A stretch of DNA of 64,000 nucleotides, from assembly GCF_030440555.1 (NCBI RefSeq), contig NZ_CP047118.1:1612001-1676000 (forward strand). The letters run 5' to 3'. The stretch comes from Corynebacterium caspium DSM 44850 (GTDB lineage: Bacteria > Actinomycetota > Actinomycetes > Mycobacteriales > Mycobacteriaceae). Position 1 is the stretch's first letter. Each line of letters opens with the position of its first letter. The notes under the pieces were generated by a model. It made no database searches and was not told the origin of the DNA. It saw nothing but the letters and a program-made list of their open reading frames with translations. Positions 45,102-57,400 of the stretch are shown piece after piece. The translations under genes and the position numbers were made by a program.

Positions 45102-46361
45102 TTAAACGCCGCGTGCTTGGCGAGAAGGGCACTCTGGTACAGATGTGGCCAAAGCCTCACGGTATACCGCACTGAGACGTTGGGCAGTGGCTTCCCAGGA
45201 AAATGCTGCCGCGTGCTTAACTGCCTGCTGGCCCATTTCCATGCGGTGGGCATCATCGGAAAGCAACTCTTCTAAAGCATTGGCCCAAACTATTGGATCA
45301 TGGCCATCTACTAGTTTTCCGGTGATGCCATCAACAACAGCAATAGGCAGGCCTCCCACACGGGCCGCAACTACTGGGGTGCCAGTAGCTTGGGCTTCTA
45401 AGGCCACTAGCCCAAAGGACTCATTATAGCTGGGTACGGCCACTAAATCAGCTGCTTGATAGATAGCTAATAGGTCTGCAGGAGGGCGCGGTTCCAAAAA
45501 ACGAATCACTCTAGAAAGGCCTTTTTCTTGCACCATTTCTTGGTATAACAAGGGCTCCACCCCTGAAGATCCGCCACAAATTAGCACCCTTATTCCCATC
45601 CCGCGGCGCACTAATTCTGCACAGGCAGCAATCAACACATCTGGTCCTTTAAAAGGCTGCAACCGGCCCACAAATGCCACCACTTTCAGATGCAACGGCA
45701 CCCCTAATTCCCGGCGCGCTGCCTCGGTGGCCCTTCCGGTACCGGGGCAAAAAATATTGGTATCTGCCCCCGGTGAAACCACCGCAATATGGGCGGGGTC
45801 TGCGTCATAGTGTCGTTCTAGATCGATAGCTTCTTCGGCGGTATTGACTACTAAAACATCTGCATTATCTACTACTTGCTGCTCACAGATGCGGCGGGCA
45901 TCAGATTCGATGCCAGAAAGTTCGGCGGCAGTTAGGGCCTGATTTTTAACTGCGGCCAAAGTGTGGGCGGTGTGCACAAAAGGGATGCGCCAAAGATCTC
46001 GTAATAACCAGGCCACTTGGCCAGAGAGCCAATAGTGGGAATGGATGAGGTCATATTGCAAGTGGTGGCATCGGGAAAAGCAGAGAATCCCCCCGGCAAA
46101 GGCTGCTAATTGGGTGGGTAGATCATCTTTTGAGAGGCCTTCGAAAGGTCCGGCCACTATATTTATTACTCTTAAGTTTTCTTCCACTTCAGTGATCTCA
46201 CCAGTGCTCGAACGGGTAGCGCGGGTGAAAATATCTACGCTTATACCTTGTCGGGCTAATTGTCGGGCGGAGGCTAGAACATAAACATTCATGCCGCCGG
46301 CATCGCCAATTCCTGGCTGTTCCAGCGGGGAGGTGTGCATAGAGATCATTGCTACGTGCAT
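45102..46361 (-). CDS. mshA: D-inositol-3-phosphate glycosyltransferase MshA
   Basis: MshA starts mycothiol synthesis by joining UDP-GlcNAc and inositol-3-phosphate. GT4 features are [18 protein letters not shown] (19-36), [17 protein letters not shown] near 230 and the E-x7-E motif ESFGLVALE near 325. The length of 419 residues is typical. Its presence confirms an actinobacterial thiol system. It is co-directional with gpm and divergent from fadD. Confidence 0.95.
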   Translation of the reverse strand: MHVAMISMHTSPLEQPGIGDAGGMNVYVLASARQLARQGISVDIFTRATRSSTGEITEVEENLRVINIVAGPFEGLSKDDLPTQLAAFAGGILCFSRCHHLQYDLIHSHYWLSGQVAWLLRDLWRIPFVHTAHTLAAVKNQALTAAELSGIESDARRICEQQVVDNADVLVVNTAEEAIDLERHYDADPAHIAVVSPGADTNIFCPGTGRATEAARRELGVPLHLKVVAFVGRLQPFKGPDVLIAACAELVRRGMGIRVLICGGSSGVEPLLYQEMVQEKGLSRVIRFLEPRPPADLLAIYQAADLVAVPSYNESFGLVALEAQATGTPVVAARVGGLPIAVVDGITGKLVDGHDPIVWANALEELLSDDAHRMEMGQQAVKHAAAFSWEATAQRLSAVYREALATSVPECPSRQARGV

Positions 46362-46410
46362 AAATAGTTACACTAGTGGAAAACAACCCTAGAGAAGGAC
46401 TCTCAATTAC

Positions 46411-48207
46411 ATGACTGCCACTGATAAGAAGCCCGCACCAGATGCTGAAAATGGTGGGGCTAACGATGCGGGCAATAGTGGAGCTTTTGCCACAAAGTCC
46501 TGGTTACAGCATTATGCCTCCTGGACTCCCCATCATCTTGATTATGGAAATACCACACTTTTAGATGTGTATGAACATAATTTGGCTAGGTTTGCCTCCC
46601 GCCATGCGACCTACTTCTTTGGGCGACAACTCAGCTTCGAAGAACTCGACGAACAAGTACAACAAGCCGCAGCCGGCCTAGCTGCCTTAGGGGTACGCCG
46701 CGGCGATCGCGTAGCTATCTTGCTACCAAACTGTCCACAGCACGTGGTAGCTTTCTGGGCCCTCCAGCGACTCGGAGCAGTCGCCGTAGAACACAATCCC
46801 CTATATACCGCCCATGAGCTGCGCGGACAGTTCGCCGACCACGGTGCCCGGGTAGCTATTGTGTGGGATAAAGCAGTGGCTAAGGTTGCTGAAAAATTGC
46901 GTTCAGATAACACCACCGCCCTAGAAACCATTATTTCAGTAAATATGGTGCAAGCCATGCCGCGCACCAAACAACTAGTGCTAGCTATCCCGCTGCCCCA
47001 GATTCGCAAAATGCGGGCCAAACTCACCGAAGCTGCCCCCGGCACCATTTCATTTGAACAACTACTGCGCCTTTCTTCCCCAGCTGCACTACCCCCGCGC
47101 CCAGAGCTCTCCAAAGACGATAACGCCCTAATTTTGTATACCTCCGGCACCACTGGCACCCCCAAAGGCGCCCAGCTGAGCCACGGAAATCTCTACGCCA
47201 ATATTTTGCAAGGGCGGATGTGGGTTGAAAACCTTGGCACCAACGGCGAACAAGAACGCATGCTCGCCGCCCTGCCAGCTTTCCACGCCTATGGCTTAAC
47301 CATGAGTTTTACCCTGCAGATGATTGTCGGCGGGGAACTAATTTTGCTGCCTTCCCCCCAGCTGGACCTCATCATGGAAATCATGAAGAAGTACCCGCCC
47401 ACTTGGTTGCCAGGGGTACCTACCCTCTATGAGCGCATTGTCGATGAAGCCCGCAAACAAAATATTCCCCTCAATGGCATTCGCAATGCTTTCTCCGGCG
47501 CCTCGACACTGCCAGTATCCACCGTAAATAAATGGGAAGCTGCCACTGGTGGTTGCCTGGTAGAAGGCTATGGGCTAACGGAAACCTCCCCAGTTATTGT
47601 GGGAAATCCTATGAATGGGAATCGTCGCCCCGGCTATGTGGGCGTGCCCTTCCCCGATACTGAGGTGCGCATTGCTGATCCAGAAAATCTAGATAATACC
47701 CAGCCAGATGGGGTAGAAGGCGAAGTTTTGGTGCGCGGACCCCAAGTTTTCAAGGGTTATCTAAACCAGCCTGAAGCCACTGCAGAGAGCTTCCACGATG
47801 GCTGGTATCGCACTGGCGATGTCGGAATTATGGAAGCCGATGGCTTTATTCGCCTGGTAGCTCGCATTAAGGAAGTAATTATTACCGGCGGCTTTAATGT
47901 GTACCCAGTAGAGGTAGAAGAAACCCTGCGCGAACATCCAGATATTGAAGAAATTGCGGTAGTGGGCTTACCGCGAGAAGACGGTTCTGAATCCGTTGTA
48001 GCCTGCGTGACCCTAGAAGAAGGCGCTGCTTTAGACCCAGAAGGCCTTAAAGAATTTGCCCGCGAAAGGCTTACTCGCTATAAGGTGCCGCGCACTTTCT
48101 ACCACTTCGAAGAGCTTGCCCGCGATCAAATGGGCAAAATTCGACGCCGCGAAGTCCAAGAACAGCTACTCACCCGTTTAGCGAAGCAGAAAAACCCGCG
48201 TGGCTAA
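46411..48207 (+). CDS. fadD: long-chain fatty acyl-CoA/AMP ligase (FadD)
   Basis: This 598-residue ANL-superfamily enzyme has LYTSGTTGTPKGAQLSHGN near residue 243, EGYGLTETSPVI near 388 and the hinge segment YRTGDVGIMEADGFIRLVAR. The catalytic lysine is in DQMGKIRRREV near 574. Position directly upstream of fas suggests a role in activating or recycling fatty acids, but chain length cannot be told. GAAGGA precedes the ATG by about 12 nt. Confidence 0.93.
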   Translation: MTATDKKPAPDAENGGANDAGNSGAFATKSWLQHYASWTPHHLDYGNTTLLDVYEHNLARFASRHATYFFGRQLSFEELDEQVQQAAAGLAALGVRRGDRVAILLPNCPQHVVAFWALQRLGAVAVEHNPLYTAHELRGQFADHGARVAIVWDKAVAKVAEKLRSDNTTALETIISVNMVQAMPRTKQLVLAIPLPQIRKMRAKLTEAAPGTISFEQLLRLSSPAALPPRPELSKDDNALILYTSGTTGTPKGAQLSHGNLYANILQGRMWVENLGTNGEQERMLAALPAFHAYGLTMSFTLQMIVGGELILLPSPQLDLIMEIMKKYPPTWLPGVPTLYERIVDEARKQNIPLNGIRNAFSGASTLPVSTVNKWEAATGGCLVEGYGLTETSPVIVGNPMNGNRRPGYVGVPFPDTEVRIADPENLDNTQPDGVEGEVLVRGPQVFKGYLNQPEATAESFHDGWYRTGDVGIMEADGFIRLVARIKEVIITGGFNVYPVEVEETLREHPDIEEIAVVGLPREDGSESVVACVTLEEGAALDPEGLKEFARERLTRYKVPRTFYHFEELARDQMGKIRRREVQEQLLTRLAKQKNPRG

Positions 48208-48268
48208 AACTCCCAGTTTGAGTTCTTAAAAAACCGCCATAACCGGCTGCTTCCTGCAGAAACCTGAA

Positions 48269-48305
48269 CCTCAGGGGATGTGACACACCGTTACTTCCCC
48301 TGAGG
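48269..48305 (+). terminator. hairpin after fadD
   Basis: CCTCAGGGGA (48269-48278) and TCCCCTGAGG (48296-48305) form a perfect 10-bp stem with a 17-base loop, followed by GTTTTCTC. It suits an intrinsic terminator of fadD. It lies within the fas upstream region, so it could also affect transcription of fas. Confidence 0.75.
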
Positions 48306-48333
48306 GTTTTCTCACATTTGGGCCATGTCTTCC

Positions 48334-48364
48334 CCTACGTAGGCGTAAGTTGCGCTAACGTAGG
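48334..48364 (+). promoter_or_regulatory. candidate operator repeat upstream of fas
   Basis: CCTACGTAGG, a 10-bp palindrome, is followed 21 bp later by GCTAACGTAGG, a near copy. Two helical turns between repeats suit a dimeric regulator. The second copy lies about 45 bp before the fas start. It is not matched to a known FasR site from sequence alone. Confidence 0.4.
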
Positions 48365-48409
48365 TTTATCCATTTTTGTGACCCAACATACAGCGTGAGG
48401 AAGCGTTTC

Positions 48410-51400
48410 ATGTCTTTAACTCCCCTTCTGTCCCTGCAACGTCCAGCAGTTTTATTCGCTGGACAGGGAAGCCCGTGGCAGCAGACGTTGTCTAATGCAT
48501 GTGCGCAGCCAGCAACCCCCACCCAGCTTGCAATGCTGTTAGCGCAGGTCCGCACCATCACTGCCCCTCTTGCTAGAGAACTAGGCAGTACTGTTCCTGG
48601 AGTATTTGAGCGACTAGAAGAGCTCCTTTCTCCTAATCCGCCAGCTACCCCGGGCGCTTATAGTGCCGCAGATGCGCAACCTGCTATCGCAGTTCCAGGC
48701 ATTGTTTTAGGCCAAATTGCCGCAATTGCGCAGCTGCGCGATCTCGGACTTAATATTGATGACCCCACCCAAACCACTTCAGTAGGACACTCCCAGGGCA
48801 ACCTCGGGGTGGCAGCTATTAGTCACCCTGCGGAGGCTTTAGCCCTGGCAGTACTCCTAGGCACCGCACTTTCTACCCCTACTGCTTTTGATCATCGTTC
48901 CCGCATGTTGGCCGTACGTGGCTTCGATAAGCAGCAAGTAGATGCGGCCCGTGGAAATGCCGAAATTGCTGTAATTAATGGACCACGGCAAATCGTACTG
49001 GCAGGTTCACCAGAAGATTTAGCCGCCGCAGAACGTTCCTTAACCGCAGTGGCAGAAACCTTTAATGCCCGCCTTGAAAAGCGCGAAATTGGGGGCAGTG
49101 AACTTAATCCTAATTTCACCTATCTCAACGTAGCTGCAGCTTTCCACCATTCTGCCAATGCCAGCATTGCTGAAACCGTAGTGGAATGGGCTAAGCGTTG
49201 TGGCCTAGAAAATATCGATGTAGCCGGTTTAGCTCAAGAAATTTTGGTCACTCCTTTTGATTGGACTGCCCAGGTAGAACAACTGCGCACAGCTGGTATC
49301 AAGGAAATGATTTCCTTAGATCAAGGCCTAACCAAACTCACCGCTCCCCTGCTACAGGGCAGCGGCATTAGCATTATTAACGCCAGCACCACCCAAGAGC
49401 GCGACCTGCTAGCCACCCCTGGATCAAAACTTCCCCAAGCCCAAACTTGGGAAAAATTTGCGCCACAGCTAGTTAAATTGCCCAATGGTGAAGTCAAAGT
49501 ACAAACTAAATTCTCCACTCTTACTGGTTATTCCCCCATAATTTTGGCCGGCATGACCCCCACCACAGTAGATGCCGATATTGTGGCTGCAGCCACCAAT
49601 GCCGGACACTGGGCAGAAATGGCTGGTGGCGGCCAATTCTCTGAAGATGTCTTCACCCACAATAAAGACAACCTGGTATCCCAACTAGAACCAGGCCGGG
49701 CCGCCCAGTTTAACTCCATGTTCTTTGACCGCTTCTTGTGGAATCTGCAATTTGGGGTACAGCGCATTGTTTCCAAAGCTCGAGCCAATGGCGCAGCCAT
49801 TAACGGTGTAACCATCTCTGCCGGGGTCCCCGAACCAGAAGAAGCCGGCGCCCTGCTAGAGCAAATGCGAGCAGATGGATACAGCTACATCACCTTTAAA
49901 CCAGGCACTGTAGAACAAATCCGGGCCGTTATTGCCATTGCCAAAGATAACCCCACCCATGAGCTCATCATGCAGATCGAAGATGGTCACTCCGGTGGAC
50001 ACCACTCTTGGATCAATCTTGATGATCTACTCCTGGCCACCTACGCCCAAATCCGCGAACACTCCAACCTCACCTTGGCAGTAGGCGGTGGCTTAGGGGA
50101 TCCCCAACGTGCCGCTGAATACCTTCTAGGTAATTGGTCCAAAGCTTATGGTCTGCCCGCAATGCCAGTAGATGGCATTTTAGTAGGTACCGCCGCAATG
50201 ACTGCCCTGGAAGCTAAAACTTCCCCACAGGTCAAAGAGCTACTAAAAGATACTCCCGGAATTTCTTTCGATGATAACGACGGCTGGGTAGGTCGCCTAC
50301 AGTGCAAAGGTGGCGTAACTTCTGGCCAATCGCACCTCTTAGCAGACCTCAATGAGCTAGATAATGATTATGCTGCCGCCTCGCGCTTAATCATCCAGCT
50401 CGATTCGGATTCCTATGTGGAAAACCGCGATGAAATCATTGCCGCCATGGCTCGCACCGCGAAACCATATTTCGGCGATGTTGAAACCATGACCTACGCC
50501 GAGTGGATCCAACACTTCGTAGACCTAGCCTTCCCTTGGGCCGATATCACCTGGCCAGACCGCTTCTTGGACCTAATGCACCGCGTTGAGGCCCGTTTGA
50601 ACCCAGCTGATCATGGTGAAATTCCCACACTTTTCCCAGATATGGATGCCATCGAAGATGGTCCTGGCGCTGTGGCCAAACTCTTGGAGGCCTACCCCAG
50701 TGCCACCGAAACCATTGTTTCTGCTCGCGATGCCGCTTGGTGGGTGAATCTCAACCTCAAGCACCACAAGCCATTGCCTTGGGTATGTGCTATTGATGCA
50801 GACCTGGCCCGCAGTTTCGGCCTGGATTCCCTCTGGCAATCCCAAGATGACCGCTACCCGGCAGAATCTGTACGCGCCATCCCCGGACCGGTTTCCGTAG
50901 CCGCTATTACCAGCGTTAATGAGCCAGTAGCAGAAATCCTGGATCGTTTTGAACAGGCCGCCGCAGCCCAAATCGACGCTGCCCCAACCGAAGTATTTTC
51001 GCGCCTAGGAGCTGCACGCACCGCCGAAGAACTTATTTTGGCCAGCCCCACCATCATGTGGCACGGTCGCTTAATTGATAACCCCGCACATGTTTTACCG
51101 CGGGAAGCTTTTGAATTACTCGAAGAAGAAGATGGCTGGACCATCCGAGTATTAGCGGAATCACGCTGGGATAACCTGCCCGAGCAGCCCTTCACAGTTC
51201 GCCACGTTGATATCCCCCTAGAACTCCCAACCACAGTTTCTACTGGTGGTTCCCCAGTAGTTTCTGATGCCCGCCTCCCAGAAAGCGTATTTGCGCTACT
51301 AGCTGGAGTTGCTGGGGTAGGTTCGCGTTCTGCCGCTGGCGATCTCATCACCGATTTGCCACAGGTTGGCGAAGTCACCGCCGAAGCCCCTTATGGCCTA

Positions 51401-54400
51401 ATCACTGATACTTTCACGCTGCCCGCTGAGTTACTAAATAAGCACACTGCCGTAACCGGGGCACCTTTGGGAGTAGAAGCTGGCACCCCAGATGTTCTTG
51501 TCGGCCCAGCTTGGCCAGCAATCTATACGGCACTGGGCACTGGCACCATCGAAAATGGTTACCCAGTTATTGAAGGCCTGCTAAATGCGGTGCACTTTGA
51601 CCATTCTGTGGAATTGCGTCGTCCGCTCAAAGAACTTGCCGATGGCCGCACCATCACGGTGACCTCTGCTTGTGCTGCTATTGATGAATCCGTTTCCGGA
51701 CGCATCGTACGCGTAAACCTTTGGCTTTACTCCGAAGGCGAACTAGTAGGCACCATGGTGGAACGCTTCGCTATTCGTGGCCGCGCCCACGGACAAGAAC
51801 TACCACCTGCTGGACCGGCCTACGGCGATGCCCCCCTAGCTGCTGGTATTGAACCTGGACCACGTTCCTTCCTAGAGCGCGCCACCATCACCGCCCCAGC
51901 TAATATGACCGCCTTTGCTATGGTCTCTGGCGATTACAACCCCATTCACACCTCCAAAAATGCAGCCGGCCTCGTAGGGCTAGACGATGCCCTCGTACAC
52001 GGCATGTGGCTTTCTGCTTGCGCCCAGCACTTAGCTGGCAAGCATGGCCGCATTATCGGCTGGACCTATGCCATGTATGGCATGGTGCAGCTCAACGACG
52101 TGGTGGAAATTACTGCAGAACGCGTCGGGCGCGCCGGCCTGAATGCCGCAGTAGAAGTAACTTGTCGCATTAATGGCGAAGTAGTATCGCGCGGTCAAGG
52201 CCTCATGGCGGTACCGCATACCGCCTATATCTACCCTGGTCAGGGCATCCAATCTGAAGGTATGGGTAAGGGAGATCGAAATTCCTCCCCGGCAGCTCGA
52301 GAAATCTGGCGACTAGCTGATCGCCACACCCGCGAAGCTTTGGGCTTCTCGATTCGTCAAATTATTGATGAAAACCCCACTGAAATATCTGTGCGCGGCA
52401 CAGTATTCCGCCATCCGCAAGGCGTACTCAACCTCACCCAATTCACCCAGGTAGCCCTAGCAGTAGTGGCTTATGCCCAGACTGCTCGCCTGCGCGAAAA
52501 TAATGCAATTGCCCCCGGCGCGATGTATGCCGGCCACTCCTTGGGCGAATACACTGCCCTGGCTTCATTGGGCAATATCTTTGCCCTTGAAGGGGTAATC
52601 GATATTGTTTATTCCCGTGGTTCTGCCATGGGTTCCTTGGTGGAACGCGATGCCGCTGGCCGTTCTAATTATGGGCTCGCCGCACTGCGCCCCAATATGA
52701 TTGGCTTAAGCCCCACAGATGTACAAGCTTATGTTGATGATATTGCAGCCCAAAGTGGCGAATTCTTGCAGATCGTTAACTATAATATCCCTGGTCAACA
52801 GTATTCTGTAGCTGGTACTAAAGCCGGCTTGGATGCTTTGCAAGCAGCGGCGGCAGCAATCAATCCCCGGGCTTATATCCGCATCCCAGGCATTGACGTG
52901 CCCTTCCACTCCAGTGTGTTGCGCCCTGGTGTAGAGGCCTTTGCACAGAAACTCGAAGAGCTCCTCCCGGCCACCATTGACCTTGAGGCCCTGGTGGATC
53001 GCTATGTCCCTAACTTGGTGGCTCGCCCCTTCGAACTCACCCAAGACTTTATTGATGCCATTAATGCAGAGGTTCCTTCTGCCCGTTTAGCTGGGGTAAA
53101 AGTTTCTGATTACGATGCCAACGAGTTGGCTCGCTTGCTCCTCATCGAGCTTCTGAGCTGGCAGTTTGCCTCCCCAGTGCGCTGGATTGAGACCCAAGAA
53201 TTACTTTTGGGCCAAGTTGAGCAGCTAGTTGAAGTCGGCTTGGCTAGCTCGCCTACTTTGACCAATATGGCCGAGCGCACCATGGATGTAGTAGGTACGC
53301 ACGTACCAGTATTTAATGTGGAGCGCGATCAAGATACCGTAATGCTCACCGATGCCATCCCCGTCCCGCTAGAGGTGGCCCCAGAACCGGCCGCTGCTAG
53401 TGGCGAAGCTGGCGCAAGCGATGCTGGCGCTGGCGCTGGCGCTGGCGATGCGGCTGCGGAGGCCACACCGGCACCGGCACCGGCTGCTCCTGCTGCTGAG
53501 GCCGCTGCTCCTGCTGCACCTGCTGCGGCGGCACCTGCGGCGGATACCGCTGGTGCGGTAAGTGGTGGCAGTGCTCCAGATCTGCCCTTTGATCCGGCTG
53601 CTGCCATCATGACGCTCTTTGCTTTCCAAAATAAGATTCGTCTGGATCAGATCAATGATTCCGATACTGTCGAAGAGCTAACTAATGGGGTATCTTCGCG
53701 TCGTAATCAGTTGCTAATGGATATGTCTGCAGAGCTTGGCGTACCCGCAATTGATGGGGCTGCGGATGCTGATGTGGCCACCTTGCGAGATCGCGTGCGC
53801 ATCGCTGCCCCTGGTTACACGCCTTTTGGCCCAGTACTAGCAGAGGCAGTTACGGGGCGTTTACGTTCCCTAGCAGGCGCGGCTGGCGCCAAAGTTTCAG
53901 CGGTTGCAGAACGTGTAACCGGTACTTGGGGGCTGCCAGCTTCCTGGGTTGGCCAGGTTGAAGCAGAGATCCTTTTGGGTTCACGCGAAGGCGAATCCAT
54001 CCGGGGCGGCCAGCTAGCTACCATTCCGGTTGCTGCTGCAAATGCTGCTGAACTCCAAGCCCTAATTGATGCCGCCGTACAAGCTGTGGCTGGGCGCAAT
54101 GGCGTAAATGTGAGCCTTTCTGCTGGTGGCAGTGGTGGCGCTGGCGGTGCTGTGGTTGATTCCGCAGCCCTGGATGCATTTGCTGCTACCGTAACTGGTC
54201 CCGATGGAGTCCTAGCCACTGCGGCTCGCGGAGTCCTTGAACAGCTCGGTTTAGCTGCAGTGGATGGCGATAACACGGTAATTACCGATACCACTTTGGT
54301 TGATGCTGTCGAAGCAGAACTTGGTTCTGGCTGGTTAAAGCTAGTAACTCCTTGCTTTGATGCGCGCCAAGCAGTGCTTTTCGATGATCGTTGGGCCCAG

Positions 54401-57400
54401 GCACGTGAAGACCTAGCCCGCGTAGCCCTCGGTGAAATTAAGCTTCCTACCAGCCGTTTCGCCGGCGTTGGTGAAATGATTGCCGGCCAGGCTCGCTGGT
54501 GGGCTGCCAATGGTGGTGTGGGAGATCTAGAAGCTATTGCGGTAGCGGCTGAAAATCCTGCCCCCGCACAGCATTTTGCCAATGATATTGCCCTAGTCAC
54601 CGGAGCTGCTCCGGGTTCAATCGCTACTGCCATTATTGAACGCCTCCTAGAAGGCGGCGCCACCGTCTTTATGACGGCTTCGCGCATCACTACGCAACGT
54701 AAGGAATTTGCGCGCCGACTTTACGCACAGCACGCAGCACCAGGTGCCGCACTGTGGCTAGTTCCGGCAAACCTCTCTAGTTACCGCGATGTTGATGCCC
54801 TGTTGGACTGGATTGGTAATGAGCAGGTTGAAAGTGTCGGCGGCTCAGCCACGGTGGTTAAACCAGCACTTACCCCCACTTTGGCTTTCCCCTTTGCCGC
54901 ACCAAGTGTTTATGGCTCTGTGGCCGATGCTGGCCCAGCCGCAGAAAACCAGACCCGCCTGCTGTTGTGGTCGGTAGAACGCACTATTGCCGGGCTTTCT
55001 CGTTTGGCGCAGCGCGATGTTGATACTCGCACCCATATTGTGTTGCCTGGTTCCCCGAACCGCGGCATCTTTGGTGGCGATGGTGCTTATGGTGAGGTCA
55101 AGGCCGCATTTGATGCGATCTTGTCCAAGTGGAGTGTAGAAGCTGGCTGGCCAGCAGGAGTTACCTTGGCCCAGGCCCGGATTGGCTGGGTTGCCGGAAC
55201 TAATTTGATGAGCCATAACGATATGCTCATCCCCGCAGCTAAAGAAGCTGGCCTGCATGTTTGGACTCCTGAAGAGATCTCTCAAGAGCTAGTAAACCTA
55301 GCTTCGGCAGAAAATCGGGCCCAAGCAGCAATTGCTCCCCTAGATGCCGATTTCACCGGTGGTTTAGGTTCTGGTTCGGTATCACTTACCGAACTTGCAG
55401 CTTCCTTGGAAGCCCAAGCAACCCCCGAACCTACCCCGGAGGCAGTGCCCACTATTGCCGCTCTTCCCAACTGTGTGCGTCCACAACAAGCCCCGGCAGT
55501 TCCAGTAGGTGAGGTCACCCAAGAACTAGATGACATGGTGGTTATTGTTGGCATCGGCGAGGTTTCCTCTTGGGGATCTGGCCGTACCCGCAAGGAAGCC
55601 GAATATGGTATTAATCGCGATGGTTCCGTAGATCTCACGGCTGCTGGCGTCCTAGAATTAGCTTGGATGACTGGCCTAATCCGCTGGTCAGAGGATCCTA
55701 CCCCTGGTTGGTATGACGAATCTGGTGCAGAGGTTGCAGAGCAAGATATTTATGCTCGCTTCCGTGATGAAGTAGCTGCTAGAGCTGGGGTGCGCGAACT
55801 TAGCGATAAGTATTTCCTCACCGATAAGGGCTCTATTGATGTCATCGAGGTGTACTTGGATAACCCCGTTACCTTCACGGTGGCCTCCCAAAGTGAAGCC
55901 GAAGATATTTTGGCTGCCGACCCAGATAAAACCACTATTGCCCAAATAGATGGCCAATGGACGGTAACCAGGGCCCAAGGTGCTACAGCTCGCGTACCGC
56001 GCCGGGCAACCTTAACCCGTACCGTGGCCGGCCAAATGCCTGATAATTTTGATCCGGCTAACTGGGGTATTCCAGCTTCCATGATTGATGGTGCGGATCG
56101 TATTGCGGTTTGGAATTTGGTAACTGCAGTTGATGCCTTTATTTCCTCAGGTTTCTCCCCTGCAGAGCTACTCCAAGCAGTACACCCTGGCAATGTGGCT
56201 TCCACCCAGGGCACCGGTATTGGCGGGATGGAATCCCTACACCAGGTATTCGTTTCCCGTTTCCTAGGGGAGGATCGTCCCAGCGATATCTTGCAAGAAG
56301 CGCTTCCCAATGTGGTGGCCGCGCACGTCATGCAGGCTTATGTGGGCGGTTATGGTTCCATGATTCACCCGGTAGCAGCTTGTGCCACTGCAGCAGTTTC
56401 GCTAGAAGAAGGCGTAGACAAGATTGCTTTGGGTAAAGCTGATGTGGTGGTAACTGGCGGTATTGATGACGTCCAGGTGGAATCCCTCACTGGTTTCGGT
56501 GATATGAATGCCACCGCTGAAACTGCAGCCATGCGAGCTAAGGGTATTTCGGATCGCTTTATTTCGCGGGCAAATGATCGTCGTCGCGGAGGCTTCCTAG
56601 AAGCTGAAGGTGGCGGTACCGTAATTTTGGCACGCGCCTCAGTAGCTGCCGAGCTCGGTTTGCCAGTTTTGGCAGTCGTTGCTCATGCTGCTTCTTATGC
56701 CGATGGTGCACACACCTCTATTCCGGCGCCAGGCCTTGGTGCTTTGGGTGCTGGTCGTGGGGGTACGCGTTCCAAATTGGCTAAGGCACTTAAGGCGCAG
56801 GGTCTAAGCCCTGATGATGTGCAGGTGGTTTCTAAGCATGACACCTCCACTAATGCCAATGATCCCAATGAGTCTGAATTGCACGCCCGCTTGTGGACAG
56901 CTTTGGGACGCGATGAGCACAATCCGCTTTTCGTGGTTTCTCAAAAGAGCCTAACTGGGCATGCGAAAGCTGGTGCGGCACTCTTCCAGATTGGTGGCAT
57001 GGTGGAGATCTTGCGCAGTGCGCGTCTGCCCCAGAATGCGGCCCTAGATTGTGTGGATCCAGAAATTGGGGCCAAGGGTGGCCCGTTGGTATGGCTGCGT
57101 TCCCCGCTCCAATTGGCGCAGGTCAAGGCCGTGGTGCTCACCTCTTTGGGCTTCGGTCACGTGGCTGCGCTGGTAGTACTAACCCATCCAAGTGTGTTTG
57201 AGGCAGCTTTAAAAAATGCTGGCCACGATGTTGCCGCTTGGCGACGTCGCGCCACTGAGCGCTTAGGCGCTGGGGTGCAGCGTTTGGAAGCTGGCATGAT
57301 TGGGCGCGCCCCACTCTTTGAGCAGATTGATTCGCGTCGTCTGCCAGCAGATGGAAATGCGGCAGAAATCCAGCTGCTCCTAGATGAAAATGCGCGTCTA

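Noticed and set aside
53329..53629. Ala- or Ser/Arg-rich open frames on the minus strand inside fas
   Set aside because: They are shadows of the GC-rich linker repeat in fas and have no start signals or family features.
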